This document shows, piece after piece, positions 53,277 through 61,368 of a stretch of 64,000 nucleotides of DNA (positions within the stretch are counted from its first letter, which is position 1; each line of letters begins with the position of its first letter). The position numbers were made by a program, and so were the translations under genes. Below the pieces are notes generated by a model, which was not told where the DNA came from, did not search any database, and saw only the letters and a program-made list of their open reading frames with translations. Origin of the DNA: Clostridium massiliamazoniense (GTDB lineage: Bacteria > Bacillota > Clostridia > Clostridiales > Clostridiaceae); NCBI RefSeq assembly GCF_001403635.1, contig NZ_LN879468.1, positions 1,628,501-1,692,500 of the forward strand, read 5' to 3'.

Positions 53277-53783
53277 CTATTCCTCCTCTCTTTTAAATTC
53301 TTTTTCTAAGTCCTTTAATTTATCTCTTACAGTCGCTGCTTTTTCAAATTCTTCGTTTTTTATTAATTCTTTTAACTCTATTCTTAAATTATCTATACTT
53401 CTTTTATTCTTTATTTCTTCTCTTTTTCCTCTAGGAACTTTTCCAATATGCTCTTTTCCCTCTAAAAAGTCATACTTCTGAGAAAAAACTTTATAACATT
53501 CACTACAACCACAAATTCCACTTTCCTTAAAATCCTTGTAAGTTCTACCACATTTTTTGCAAAATAATTCACTTTTTTCATCTTCTTTATAGTTGTCCAT
53601 ATAATCCAATAAGCCATTTAATATTTTATTAAAATTCAATTCCTCTTTTACTTCCTCTTCAACTGATATATTATTTATTTTTAGAGCACACTCTTCACAA
53701 AGCATTTTATGCTTCTTTTTTCCATTTACTATATTTATAAAATGAACAACAGCCTTATTTTTTTTACAAATTTCACATATCAT
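53277..53783 (-). CDS. mcsA: McsA-like zinc-finger/UVR protein
   Basis: 168 residues from ATG with GAGAGG seven bases upstream (an earlier TTG is rejected). Cys pairs CEICKK, CEECAL, CKKCGR and CGCSEC form two zinc modules. C-terminal UVR motif (ELIKNEEFEKAATVRDKLKDLEKE). In Bacillus McsA activates McsB and tethers it. First gene of this operon, where ctsR would be expected before it. Confidence 0.92.
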   Translation of the reverse strand: MICEICKKNKAVVHFINIVNGKKKHKMLCEECALKINNISVEEEVKEELNFNKILNGLLDYMDNYKEDEKSELFCKKCGRTYKDFKESGICGCSECYKVFSQKYDFLEGKEHIGKVPRGKREEIKNKRSIDNLRIELKELIKNEEFEKAATVRDKLKDLEKEFKREEE

Positions 53784-54139
53784 AATATAACCTCTCAAAT
53801 TTAAATATTTATTTAAATAATCAATATATATTTATCTAATGACTAGTATCTGTTTCCTCATAACTAATATCTGTACTACTAAAATCTCTATAAGTTTAAT
53901 ATAAAAGACACTCATCCCTAGATAAGGACCTATAAAATTCATTTAGAGTCAAAACTCTATCTAAATTAAGTCTTAATATCCTCAATTATCTAACCTAGTC
54001 TCTTATCTTATTTTTAACAAAAAACCTCTTAATTTATTCTTATTATAAAATATATTCGTAATTTCATTATTTTCTCTCTATTTGTTTAAAAATATATTTA
54101 TTGCAAATAATTATTAATATGTATTAGGAGGTGCATATT
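53784..54139. other. Gene-free stretch between mcsA and the MBL-like gene
   Basis: Divergent promoter region. It holds dispersed repeat copy C (53838-53985) and AT-rich DNA. No ctsR, no CtsR heptad tandem repeat and no CIRCE element seen. Confidence 0.75.
53838..53985 (+). repeat. Dispersed intergenic repeat, copy C
   Basis: ATGACTAGTATCTG, then a second AACTAATATCTGTACTAC, CTCTATAAGTTT, CTAGATAAGGACCTATAAAATTC and ACTCTATCTAAATTAAGTC. The left end appears duplicated. Confidence 0.75.
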
Positions 54140-54802
54140 ATGAATATTTACTTCAATGGTAATTCTTCATTTTTATTAGAAACTCGCAAAGGAAGAAGAA
54201 TACTACTTGATCCCATGGAACTTATAGAATTAAAAGAAAATATAAATCCTAATATAAACTTAGTAACTATAAGCCATAACCATAAAGGACAAAATTTAAA
54301 TTCTTATTTTTATGACGATACAGAAATACTCTACACATCAACTGATTTTACTAATGATTTTTGTAGTATTAAAGCAATAACCTCCTTTCATGACAATCAT
54401 AATGGTCAGAAAAGAGGCCCTAACATAATCTTTAAAATAAATTGTGATGGCTACTATCTATGTCATCTTGGTCATCTTGGTCATAAATTAAATGACAATA
54501 TAATAAATTCCCTAAAAGAAATTGACATATTATTTGTTCCAGTTGGAGCATATTTTACAATAGGACTAAAAGATTTAAAAAATCTTATAGAAGAAATTAA
54601 TCCTAAGTATGTTATTCCAATGAGCTATAAAATAGATAAGTATTCCTCTTACTTAAAAGGTTTAGATTCCTTCCTTTTAAAGTTTAAAAATTATAACTAT
54701 AAAAAATTAGATTACTTACCACTAGATAAGCAACCTAAATACTCTACACCTTTAATAATAATTTTAGATATTAATAAGAAAAAAACCTTAAACTCTAATT
54801 AA
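54140..54802 (+). CDS. Metallo-beta-lactamase-fold-like protein with altered metal motif
   Basis: 220 residues from the ATG with AGGAGGTG upstream (a GTG nine bases earlier is rejected). The N-terminus INYF-like fold, LLDPMELIEL, LVTISHNHKGQN and GYYLCHLGHLGH resemble UPF0173-type MBL hydrolases. The metal motif HxHxDH reads HNHKGQ, so one site is likely impaired. Lone plus-strand gene with its own terminator. Confidence 0.75.
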   Translation: MNIYFNGNSSFLLETRKGRRILLDPMELIELKENINPNINLVTISHNHKGQNLNSYFYDDTEILYTSTDFTNDFCSIKAITSFHDNHNGQKRGPNIIFKINCDGYYLCHLGHLGHKLNDNIINSLKEIDILFVPVGAYFTIGLKDLKNLIEEINPKYVIPMSYKIDKYSSYLKGLDSFLLKFKNYNYKKLDYLPLDKQPKYSTPLIIILDINKKKTLNSN

Positions 54803-54807
54803 AATAA

Positions 54808-54846
54808 AAAAAAGGAAGTAATCTCTAAATATGATTACTTCCTTTT
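54808..54846. terminator. Bidirectional terminator
   Basis: AAAAGGAAGTAATC/GATTACTTCCTTTT perfect stem between the convergent MBL-like and ferredoxin genes. Confidence 0.9.
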
Positions 54847-54854
54847 AAATTCAA

Positions 54855-55025
54855 TTACTCTTGAACTGGTGCTCCAACTGGGCATACATTAGCACAGTTT
54901 CCACAATCGATACAAGTATCAGCGTCAATTACGAATTGAGTATCTCCTTGTGATATTGCACTTACTGGACATTCTGCAGCACATGATCCGCAGTTTACAC
55001 ATGAATCTTCTATTTTATAAGCCAT
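54855..55025 (-). CDS. 2[4Fe-4S] clostridial-type ferredoxin
   Basis: Found by translation of the gap: 56 residues starting MAYKIEDSCVNCGSC. Two CxxCxxCxxxCP motifs (CVNCGSCAAECP and CIDCGNCANVCP) bind two 4Fe-4S clusters. Low-potential electron carrier of pyruvate oxidation and hydrogenase. AGGAGGTG precedes the ATG. Confidence 0.96.
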   Translation of the reverse strand: MAYKIEDSCVNCGSCAAECPVSAISQGDTQFVIDADTCIDCGNCANVCPVGAPVQE

Positions 55026-55126
55026 TATAAAACACCTCCTAAAATTGTGGTATTAATTTACCAAGTTTATTTTATCATAATTTTTTTTATTTTAAAAGCA
55101 TATTAAATACATATTTTTTTTAGAAA

Positions 55127-55330
55127 TTAAATTGTACTATATCCTAAATTTTCAATAGTATCGAAAATTTCTTCTTCTTTTATATAATGCTCATCGTAAA
55201 TAACATCTATAATTCCTTGAGTAGCCTTAATTTCACAGGCAATAATACCATTCTTATTTGCTAAAGCTGTTCTTATATCATTGATAATATTTTTATTATT
55301 TAAATTGATAACTCTTATTGAAGATTTCAT
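55127..55330 (-). CDS. Small HMA/ferredoxin-fold-like protein without CxxC
   Basis: 67 residues, beta-alpha-beta pattern like heavy-metal-associated domains (EIKATQGIIDVIYDEHYIKEEEIFDTIENLGY) but no metal-binding Cys pair. 13 nt after ricT and likely in the same operon. Function unknown. Confidence 0.75.
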   Translation of the reverse strand: MKSSIRVINLNNKNIINDIRTALANKNGIIACEIKATQGIIDVIYDEHYIKEEEIFDTIENLGYSTI

Positions 55331-55343
55331 TGTAATTCCTCCG

Positions 55344-56255
55344 TTAATCGTTCTTAAATAACTCTTTTATTAATTTTTTATCCATTTCGTCTGTTACTTC
55401 TAATCTTATATCATTATCTTCAACTTCACCTTCATAGTGTCCTTCTATTAATTCTATATCTTTAATTTTAAATATATCTATGAAGTCTTCATCTTTTTTG
55501 CCTCTTTTAATTCTTACTTTAACTTGTTCTTTAACAACACTATTGTCAATTACTTCTCCCTTACCACATTCTGTTGATACTATAGAACCAACCTTAGGGA
55601 GTCTCTTTCTTATTTCTTCATAAGTACTTTGCTCGTAATTTAAACAACACATAAGTCTTCCACAAATTCCAGATATCTTAGTTGGATTAAGTGATAAATT
55701 TTGCTCTTTAGCCATTTTTATTGACACTGAAGCAAAATCACCAAGAAAAGTAGAACAACATAAAGGTCGTCCACATGGTCCTAGACCTCCAATCATTTTA
55801 GCTTCATCCCTAACCCCTATTTGTCTAAGCTCTATTCTTGTTTTAAATATAGTTGCTAAGTCCTTAACCAATTCTCTAAAGTCTACTCTTCCATCTGCAG
55901 TAAAGTAAAATATAACTTTATTATTATCAAAAGTATATTCTACATCTATTAACTTCATACTCAATCCGTGTTCTACTATTTTCTTTTCACATATCTGAAA
56001 AGCATCTTTTTCCTTAGCTTTATTTTCCTTATGTTTAGCTTCATCTTCTACTGTTGCAACTCTTAAGACAGCTTTTAAAGGTGCTATAATTTCATCTTCA
56101 CTTATATACCTTTTCCCTATTACACATTCTCCAAACTCTATTCCTCTAGCAGTTTCAACTATTATGTAATCATCTTTTTTAACATCTTGACCATTTGGAT
56201 CAAAGTAATAAATCTTACCAGCTTTTTTAAACCTGATTCCGACAACTTCTATCAT
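55344..56255 (-). CDS. ricT: PSP1-domain protein RicT (YaaT)
   Basis: 303 residues. PSP1 core with Cys residues in LGPCGRPLCCSTFL and KISGICGRLMCCLNYE. In Bacillus RicT with RicA and RicF forms the Y-complex that carries Fe-S clusters and controls RNase Y. Directly after holB, as in Bacillus. Confidence 0.92.
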   Translation of the reverse strand: MIEVVGIRFKKAGKIYYFDPNGQDVKKDDYIIVETARGIEFGECVIGKRYISEDEIIAPLKAVLRVATVEDEAKHKENKAKEKDAFQICEKKIVEHGLSMKLIDVEYTFDNNKVIFYFTADGRVDFRELVKDLATIFKTRIELRQIGVRDEAKMIGGLGPCGRPLCCSTFLGDFASVSIKMAKEQNLSLNPTKISGICGRLMCCLNYEQSTYEEIRKRLPKVGSIVSTECGKGEVIDNSVVKEQVKVRIKRGKKDEDFIDIFKIKDIELIEGHYEGEVEDNDIRLEVTDEMDKKLIKELFKND

Positions 56256-56258
56256 TAT

Positions 56259-57236
56259 TTAGTCCTCCAACATTTTTCTAATCATTGTATTGAATGTTAG
56301 CCAGCTATTTGTATTACTAACTAAATTCATTCTTGTTTCATCTATAATATCTATTATTTTATTCATTTTCTTATAAGATAAAGAAACAGCTAAATCTTCT
56401 AGCCTGTTTATTTTATCTATATTTATTATTAATTCCTTGTTACTTACTTCTTTATAAACTATTATATCCCTTATTATAGATACAAAGCTTTCTAGAAAAA
56501 CATCTTCTTTACCTTTTATATCAACCCTTATTTCATTACTTATATTTGATATTTCTATATTTCTTTTAGAATTTAAAGTTATCATGTTAATAGCTTTAAA
56601 TTCATCCCTCTGAGAAATAACATCTAAAATATCTATAACTACATCCCTTATATTATCAAAGCTTACATCCTCTAAAAAGCTACTTACTCGTCCAGGAACA
56701 CCTGCACTAAATGATATTAATGAATTTAACATACTATCTTGAACATCTTTAAAATCTCGTTTTATAAACTCTAACATTTCACCTTTACTAAGTGGTGAAA
56801 GTTTATGAATTTGACACCTTGATTTTATAGTATCTAACATAGAATCCAGACTAGTTGATAATATAAATATATAAACACCTTTTGGAGGAGATTCTATTGT
56901 TTTTAATAAGGCATTTTGCCCTTGCATAGTAATTTTTTCTCCTCCATAAAGTATTACCACCTTCTTATTAAGTTCATAGGGCTTTTTATTAATTTCCTCT
57001 ATGACCTTTCTTACATCATCGACACCAAAAGAATTTTTGTTTAATTTATAATTAACAATATCAACATGATTTTCTTTATAGTCTATATTTAAAATGTCAC
57101 ACGCAAATTTTTGTGCTATAACGCTTTTCCCTATACCGTTATCACCTACAATTAAATGAGCATGTGCAACAGAATTTCTTTCTATAGTTCTTTCAAAGCT
57201 TTCTATTATTTTTTGATGTCCTATTATATTCACCAA
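56259..57236 (-). CDS. holB: DNA polymerase III delta-prime subunit
   Basis: Clamp-loader subunit, 325 residues, AAA+ fold with GDNGIGKSV near residue 32 and the SRC motif (TIKSRCQIHKLSPL). Start is TTG at 57236 or the next codon GTG. Both follow GGAGG at 7-10 bases. Confidence 0.9.
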   Translation of the reverse strand: MVNIIGHQKIIESFERTIERNSVAHAHLIVGDNGIGKSVIAQKFACDILNIDYKENHVDIVNYKLNKNSFGVDDVRKVIEEINKKPYELNKKVVILYGGEKITMQGQNALLKTIESPPKGVYIFILSTSLDSMLDTIKSRCQIHKLSPLSKGEMLEFIKRDFKDVQDSMLNSLISFSAGVPGRVSSFLEDVSFDNIRDVVIDILDVISQRDEFKAINMITLNSKRNIEISNISNEIRVDIKGKEDVFLESFVSIIRDIIVYKEVSNKELIINIDKINRLEDLAVSLSYKKMNKIIDIIDETRMNLVSNTNSWLTFNTMIRKMLED

Positions 57237-57258
57237 TAGATTGCCTCCTTAAAGTAAA

Positions 57259-57585
57259 TTAAAATTTGAAATATTGGTCTATATCAAGGACAAAAACAGT
57301 AGCTCCTCCTGTTTGAACTTCTAATGGATAAGGCATATATATTCCTGTTGGATCTGGTACAATTTCAGGTTCAACTATAGCCTCTCTAGTTTTGCAACTT
57401 TCTTTAACTATATCAATTACAGAACTTACTTTTTCCTTTTCAACACCAGTTAAAATAGTAGTATTTCCTTGTTTTAGAAAGCCACCTGTTGTTGCTAATT
57501 TAGTTACAGAAAAACCAGCTTCTGTTAAATTATCTACTAAATCTATAGCATCTTCATCTTGAACTATACTAATAACCAATTTCAT
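57259..57585 (-). CDS. darA: Cyclic-di-AMP receptor DarA (YaaQ/PstA family)
   Basis: 108 residues, PII-like fold with GGFLKQGNTTILTGVE and the ATVFVLDIDQYFKF C-terminus. Family members bind c-di-AMP. Start is the ATG after GGAGG. An earlier ATG overlaps that site. Lies before holB without yaaR between. Confidence 0.93.
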   Translation of the reverse strand: MKLVISIVQDEDAIDLVDNLTEAGFSVTKLATTGGFLKQGNTTILTGVEKEKVSSVIDIVKESCKTREAIVEPEIVPDPTGIYMPYPLEVQTGGATVFVLDIDQYFKF

Positions 57586-57894
57586 AAATAAAACCTCCAT
57601 AAAATCAGATAGGATCTATCAATGTTTATTTTCCTAAACTAAGACTTAATCATGTAAATATTTATCTCCAACCTATAGAAAATTGGAGTATTATAAATTC
57701 TAGTCATCAGATAATAATCCATTGATTAACTGTAAAATAAACTTAATTACTTTATATATTTACTTTTAATTTCCTTAACTAACCCAAATACCTAAATATT
57801 AATTTTTAAAATCTCTTACATAAAAATTATAACATTATTTTTAGTTATTAAACATTACAATCTAAATATCTCTTCAATATTTTCCAATTTTAAG
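57586..57894. other. Gene-free stretch between the kinase and darA
   Basis: AT-rich. Contains dispersed repeat copy F at about 57638-57715 on the minus strand. No ORF with a ribosome-binding site. Confidence 0.7.
57638..57715 (-). repeat. Dispersed intergenic repeat, copy F (short)
   Basis: On the minus strand ATGACTAGAATTTATAATAC, CTCCAATTTTCTATAGGTTGGAG hairpin split over the loop, ATAAATATTTACATGATTAAGTC. Confidence 0.65.
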
Positions 57895-58482
57895 TTAATT
57901 TATTAACTTATATATATGATCTTTTATTTCATTCACTGTTTTATCTAAATCATAGTTAAGAAATCTTTTTTCTATTCTAAGTTTCTCTAAATTTTCTTCT
58001 GAAAAGTCTTTATTATCAGCTAAGAATCTTCTACATACTTCATCATAATTAGGGTTTTCTTGGCGCTCTTCTCTTTCAATAGCTCTTTTTAGTCTTATAG
58101 CATCATCTAACTCTATATATATAGGTTCTATTTTTTCTTCTCCATAATACTTTTTATAACTACTATAAGCTTCTAAAGTTATTATAACCACATAATTATT
58201 ATTCAAGTCTATTTTTCCATCATCAACCGTGAAATAATACCAATCACCATGAACAGTGTGATAACATCTGTATTCGATTATCTTTCCTTCTTCTTTAAGT
58301 TTATGAAAGGTATTTTGATCTGTAAAATTATATTCAACGCCATTTGTTTCATTTTTTCTAATTGGCCTTGTAGTATAACTTACTATTTCCTTAAGATTCA
58401 ACTTTTCATCTTCTTTTATATATTTAAAAATAGTATCTTTACCTGAACTACTTTTCCCCATAATACAAAATATTTTCCCCAT
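57895..58482 (-). CDS. Guanylate-kinase-like nucleotide kinase
   Basis: 195 residues from ATG with GGAGG upstream. P-loop GKSSSGKDT replaces the usual GPSGxGKST, with YTTRPIRKNE, VEYNF and REERQENPNY blocks of the guanylate kinase fold. Substrate-side YGT reads YYF. Sits where Bacillus carries thymidylate kinase (tmk), so the substrate should not be assumed. Confidence 0.75.
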   Translation of the reverse strand: MGKIFCIMGKSSSGKDTIFKYIKEDEKLNLKEIVSYTTRPIRKNETNGVEYNFTDQNTFHKLKEEGKIIEYRCYHTVHGDWYYFTVDDGKIDLNNNYVVIITLEAYSSYKKYYGEEKIEPIYIELDDAIRLKRAIEREERQENPNYDEVCRRFLADNKDFSEENLEKLRIEKRFLNYDLDKTVNEIKDHIYKLIN

Positions 58483-58501
58483 GTATTCCTCCAAATTATC
58501 T

Positions 58502-59929
58502 TTAATTATTTATGACTTTAACTTTTTTATCTTCTACACCTAAAATTGTAACACCATCTTCTATATATTTATAAATTAAATTAATATGTTTTTCTTCCAT
58601 TAGTTCTCCCATAATTAAAATTGGAACCCCTGGTGGATAAGGAATAATATTTTCTGCTACAACTCTATTTTTAGCTTCAGTAATGTCTATTTTTTCTGTA
58701 GTTTTTTCAACTGCTTCAAAAGGTGCCATTACTATTTTCGGAATAGTAACTTCATAAAATCCTTTTTCTTCAGCTTTTATTGATGAATAATCACATTTTC
58801 TTAGAACTTCACTTAATCTTTGAAAATCTTCCTTAGAGTTAAATGGTGACGGAATTAAAACAACGTTCCTTTCATCACTCATTTCACTCTGAATTCTATT
58901 ATCTCTTAAATAATCTAATAATTTATGTCCTGAATATCCTTCTTTTAAATGAATTACTATTCTGCTTTCATCTATACTTAAATTCTTATACTCTTTAAGA
59001 TAAGCACTATCAATTATATTTATTTCCTCAATGTCAGAAACACTTTCCTTGAATTCATTAATATAATCTATAAGCTTATCATAAGCTTCTTTCCCATGTT
59101 GTTCTAAGAAGTATCTGCCATATTCTAAAGACATCATAAACATATAAGAAGGACTAGTACTTAAGAATATACCCTTATAAAATTTCACCTTATCTAATAA
59201 CGATTCATTATTTACATGGATATAAGCTGTTTGAGTTAAACTAGGTAATGTTTTATGAGCACTCATAATAACAATATCAGCTTTAAACTCTTGTGCTGAC
59301 TTTGGCAATTTTTCATTAAAACCAAAATGAGCCCCATGAGCTGAATCTACTAAAACAATTAATCCATTTTCCTTACAATAATCTATTATTTCTTCAGTAT
59401 TAACTCCAATACCATGGTAGTAAGGATAAGTAAGTACAATTCCTTTAATATCATGGTTTTCTTTAATAATATCCTTTAAATGCTCCTCATTAATTGCTAT
59501 AGGACATTTTAAATCTTTGTCTACTATATTATCCACATAAATAGGTTTTAATTTTCTCATTATTATCCCATTCATTATGCTTCTATGACAATTTCTTTCA
59601 ACAATTATTTTATCCCCTTCATTAAAAGCTGAAAATATCATAATTAAGTTACCTGATGTACTACCATTAACTAAGAAAAATGATTCCTCACTTTTATATA
59701 GTTTAGTTAACATTTCTTCTGATTCTTTTATAATGCCCTTTGGACTATGTAAATTATCTAGACCATCTACCTCAGTGATATCTCCTCTTAATAATATTTC
59801 TCCTATATGTTCCTGTAAAAAACTTTTACTATACTTATGACCTGGCATAGAGAAAGGAACTATATCTTCCTTTAAATAATTATCTATAGCCTTTATAATT
59901 GGTAATTTATTAAAATCTAATTTATTCAT
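58502..59929 (-). CDS. PLP-dependent Orn/Lys/Arg decarboxylase family protein (YaaO-like)
   Basis: 475 residues, fold-type I aminotransferase-like domain with PLP lysine in SAHKTLPSLTQ, DSAHGAHFG and NGSTSGN, and the family C-domain with YPPGVPIL. Related to Bacillus YaaO/SpeA. Likely arginine or lysine decarboxylase for polyamines. Substrate not determinable here. Next to csfB as in Bacillus. Confidence 0.85.
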   Translation of the reverse strand: MNKLDFNKLPIIKAIDNYLKEDIVPFSMPGHKYSKSFLQEHIGEILLRGDITEVDGLDNLHSPKGIIKESEEMLTKLYKSEESFFLVNGSTSGNLIMIFSAFNEGDKIIVERNCHRSIMNGIIMRKLKPIYVDNIVDKDLKCPIAINEEHLKDIIKENHDIKGIVLTYPYYHGIGVNTEEIIDYCKENGLIVLVDSAHGAHFGFNEKLPKSAQEFKADIVIMSAHKTLPSLTQTAYIHVNNESLLDKVKFYKGIFLSTSPSYMFMMSLEYGRYFLEQHGKEAYDKLIDYINEFKESVSDIEEINIIDSAYLKEYKNLSIDESRIVIHLKEGYSGHKLLDYLRDNRIQSEMSDERNVVLIPSPFNSKEDFQRLSEVLRKCDYSSIKAEEKGFYEVTIPKIVMAPFEAVEKTTEKIDITEAKNRVVAENIIPYPPGVPILIMGELMEEKHINLIYKYIEDGVTILGVEDKKVKVINN

Positions 59930-60041
59930 TAGAATTGCTCCTTAACTAGTTTCATTCAATGTTCAAAATATAATAATATTTTAACCATAATATTATTATA
60001 ACAAAACTCTAAAACCTTAATAGGCATTACTATGATATCCT

Positions 60042-60081
60042 AAAAAAAAGAAAAATGCTAATAGAATATTCTACTAGCATT
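60042..60081 (-). terminator. Terminator of csfB
   Basis: AATGCTAGTAGAAT stem-loop that includes the csfB stop codon, followed on the minus strand by TTTTTCTTTTTTTT. Confidence 0.88.
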
Positions 60082-60265
60082 CTTCCTTTATTTTTCCTGA
60101 TATATTTTCTTTTATTCTATTTTTATAGAATTCATAAAATTCTGAAGTTACTTCTGCTTCAATAGCTTTTTGCTCACAACTAGAACATATTTTTTTATTT
60201 CTTATAAGTATTCCATCTTCGCCTACCTTACCACAAATTATACAAATTTTATTTTTAATATCCAT
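60074..60265 (-). CDS. csfB: Anti-sigma-G factor Gin (CsfB)
   Basis: 63 residues with the zinc motif CIICG...CSSC. The Bacillus homologue inhibits sigma-G (and sigma-E) during sporulation. GGAGGG precedes the ATG. Position upstream of the YaaO-like gene matches Bacillus and marks a spore former. Confidence 0.85.
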   Translation of the reverse strand: MDIKNKICIICGKVGEDGILIRNKKICSSCEQKAIEAEVTSEFYEFYKNRIKENISGKIKEEC

Positions 60266-60285
60266 TTCATTCCCTCCAAGGCAAC

Positions 60286-60378
60286 TTAAGATTTAATTGA
60301 ACTGAATTTTAGTAAATGTTATCTAAAGTTATCTCCAGCTTATAGAAAGCTAGAATATTACATCTTCCAGTTATCATA
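60286..60378 (-). repeat. Dispersed intergenic repeat, copy E
   Basis: Minus strand ATAACTGGAAGATGTAATATTC, CTTTCTATAAGCTGGAG, TAGATAACATTTACTAAAATTC, TTCAATTAAATC, same order as copies A-D. Confidence 0.7.
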
Positions 60379-60434
60379 TAAAATTTCCATCTATAAGTAT
60401 CTCCAATAACTTCTTTTTATATACATACTTATAA

Positions 60435-60480
60435 AATAAAAAAGAGCTAATATACTTCTTCATTAAAGTATACTGCTCTT
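60435..60480 (-). terminator. Terminator after the membrane protein gene
   Basis: AAGAGCAGTATACTT/AAGTATATTAGCTCTT imperfect stem followed on the minus strand by TTTTATTTT. Confidence 0.85.
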
Positions 60481-60502
60481 ATATGCTAAAATTATCTTGG
60501 TA

Positions 60503-60991
60503 TTATTTAAAGCTTTTTATTTTAGTAATAAATTCATTACTTGGTTGGAAATAAAATTTATTATATTCGCCCCTATCATTTTCATATATACAAAAATACA
60601 TTGGCGCAAATAATAAACCACAACCATATTTTCCGCCATTTTTACATTTATACTTTTTAGCTTCTTTCTTATCATTTCCAAAATAAACAATCTTATTTAC
60701 TTTTACATTTTCAAGAACTTTATGTTCTTTACTTATAATCTTATGAATTAACAACTTATCTGAAACTATAGAATATCTATAGCTTGTCTTACATTTAAGA
60801 TAAACTAAATATAACATAATAATAGTTGTTAAAATAAATATTGGATCTGTTATGTTCTCAAGTGTAAAATTATAAATTCTTAAGCTTCCTACAAACTTAG
60901 CTAATCCAATCATAATACTAGCAAAGACAACACTAATTATTAATGCACTATCCCTTCTTTGCTCTTTAATTTCTTTATGCATAATTCCCAT
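60503..60991 (-). CDS. Membrane protein of unknown function
   Basis: 162 residues starting MGIMHKEIKEQRR, ten bases after GGGGG. Upstream in-frame extension rejected. Two membrane segments (about 17-34 and 52-69) and a C-terminal beta-rich domain with an odd Cys/Gly cluster (KCKNGGKYGCGLLFAP), possibly PH-like. Function unknown. Confidence 0.7.
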   Translation of the reverse strand: MGIMHKEIKEQRRDSALIISVVFASIMIGLAKFVGSLRIYNFTLENITDPIFILTTIIMLYLVYLKCKTSYRYSIVSDKLLIHKIISKEHKVLENVKVNKIVYFGNDKKEAKKYKCKNGGKYGCGLLFAPMYFCIYENDRGEYNKFYFQPSNEFITKIKSFK

Positions 60992-61035
60992 GTCTCTGTA
61001 TCCCCCATAAAAAATAAAATATATGCAACAGTGCA

Positions 61036-61064
61036 ATTATACTAAGTTTTTAACAGTAAATCTA
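61036..61064 (-). promoter_or_regulatory. Promoter of the membrane protein gene
   Basis: Minus strand TATAAT (61036-61041) with TAGATT (61059-61064) 17 bp upstream. The -35 box is weak. Confidence 0.45.
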
Positions 61065-61368
61065 CAGCTTTAAAGCTTTAATTTATCTAATATTCTTCTA
61101 AATCCATCAATAATCTTTGTTATAATCTACTTTGCATAAATTATCTCTGTATTATTTTAAATTACTCCGTAATCTACTCTTTCTTAAATGTTACATAAAA
61201 AATAATTTACTTTTGTAATAGTATATTATAAATATTTAGGTTAAAATATATAGAAGAAATACTTATCATAGTATATAATAAAAATTCACATCCTATATAA
61301 ATAATTATAAGGGTGCTAATTATCATGTTTTAAATAAATCACTAATATTTACTTTTAGGGGGATAGCT
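61065..61368. other. Divergent intergenic region before corA
   Basis: AT-rich, no ORF. Ends in GGGGG seven bases before the corA start. I could not assign the corA promoter with confidence. Confidence 0.5.

Noticed and set aside
53158-53481. 107-codon plus-strand frame over mcsA/mcsB
   Set aside because: Phe/Leu/Ser-rich antisense shadow of lysine-rich coding sequence; no ribosome-binding site.
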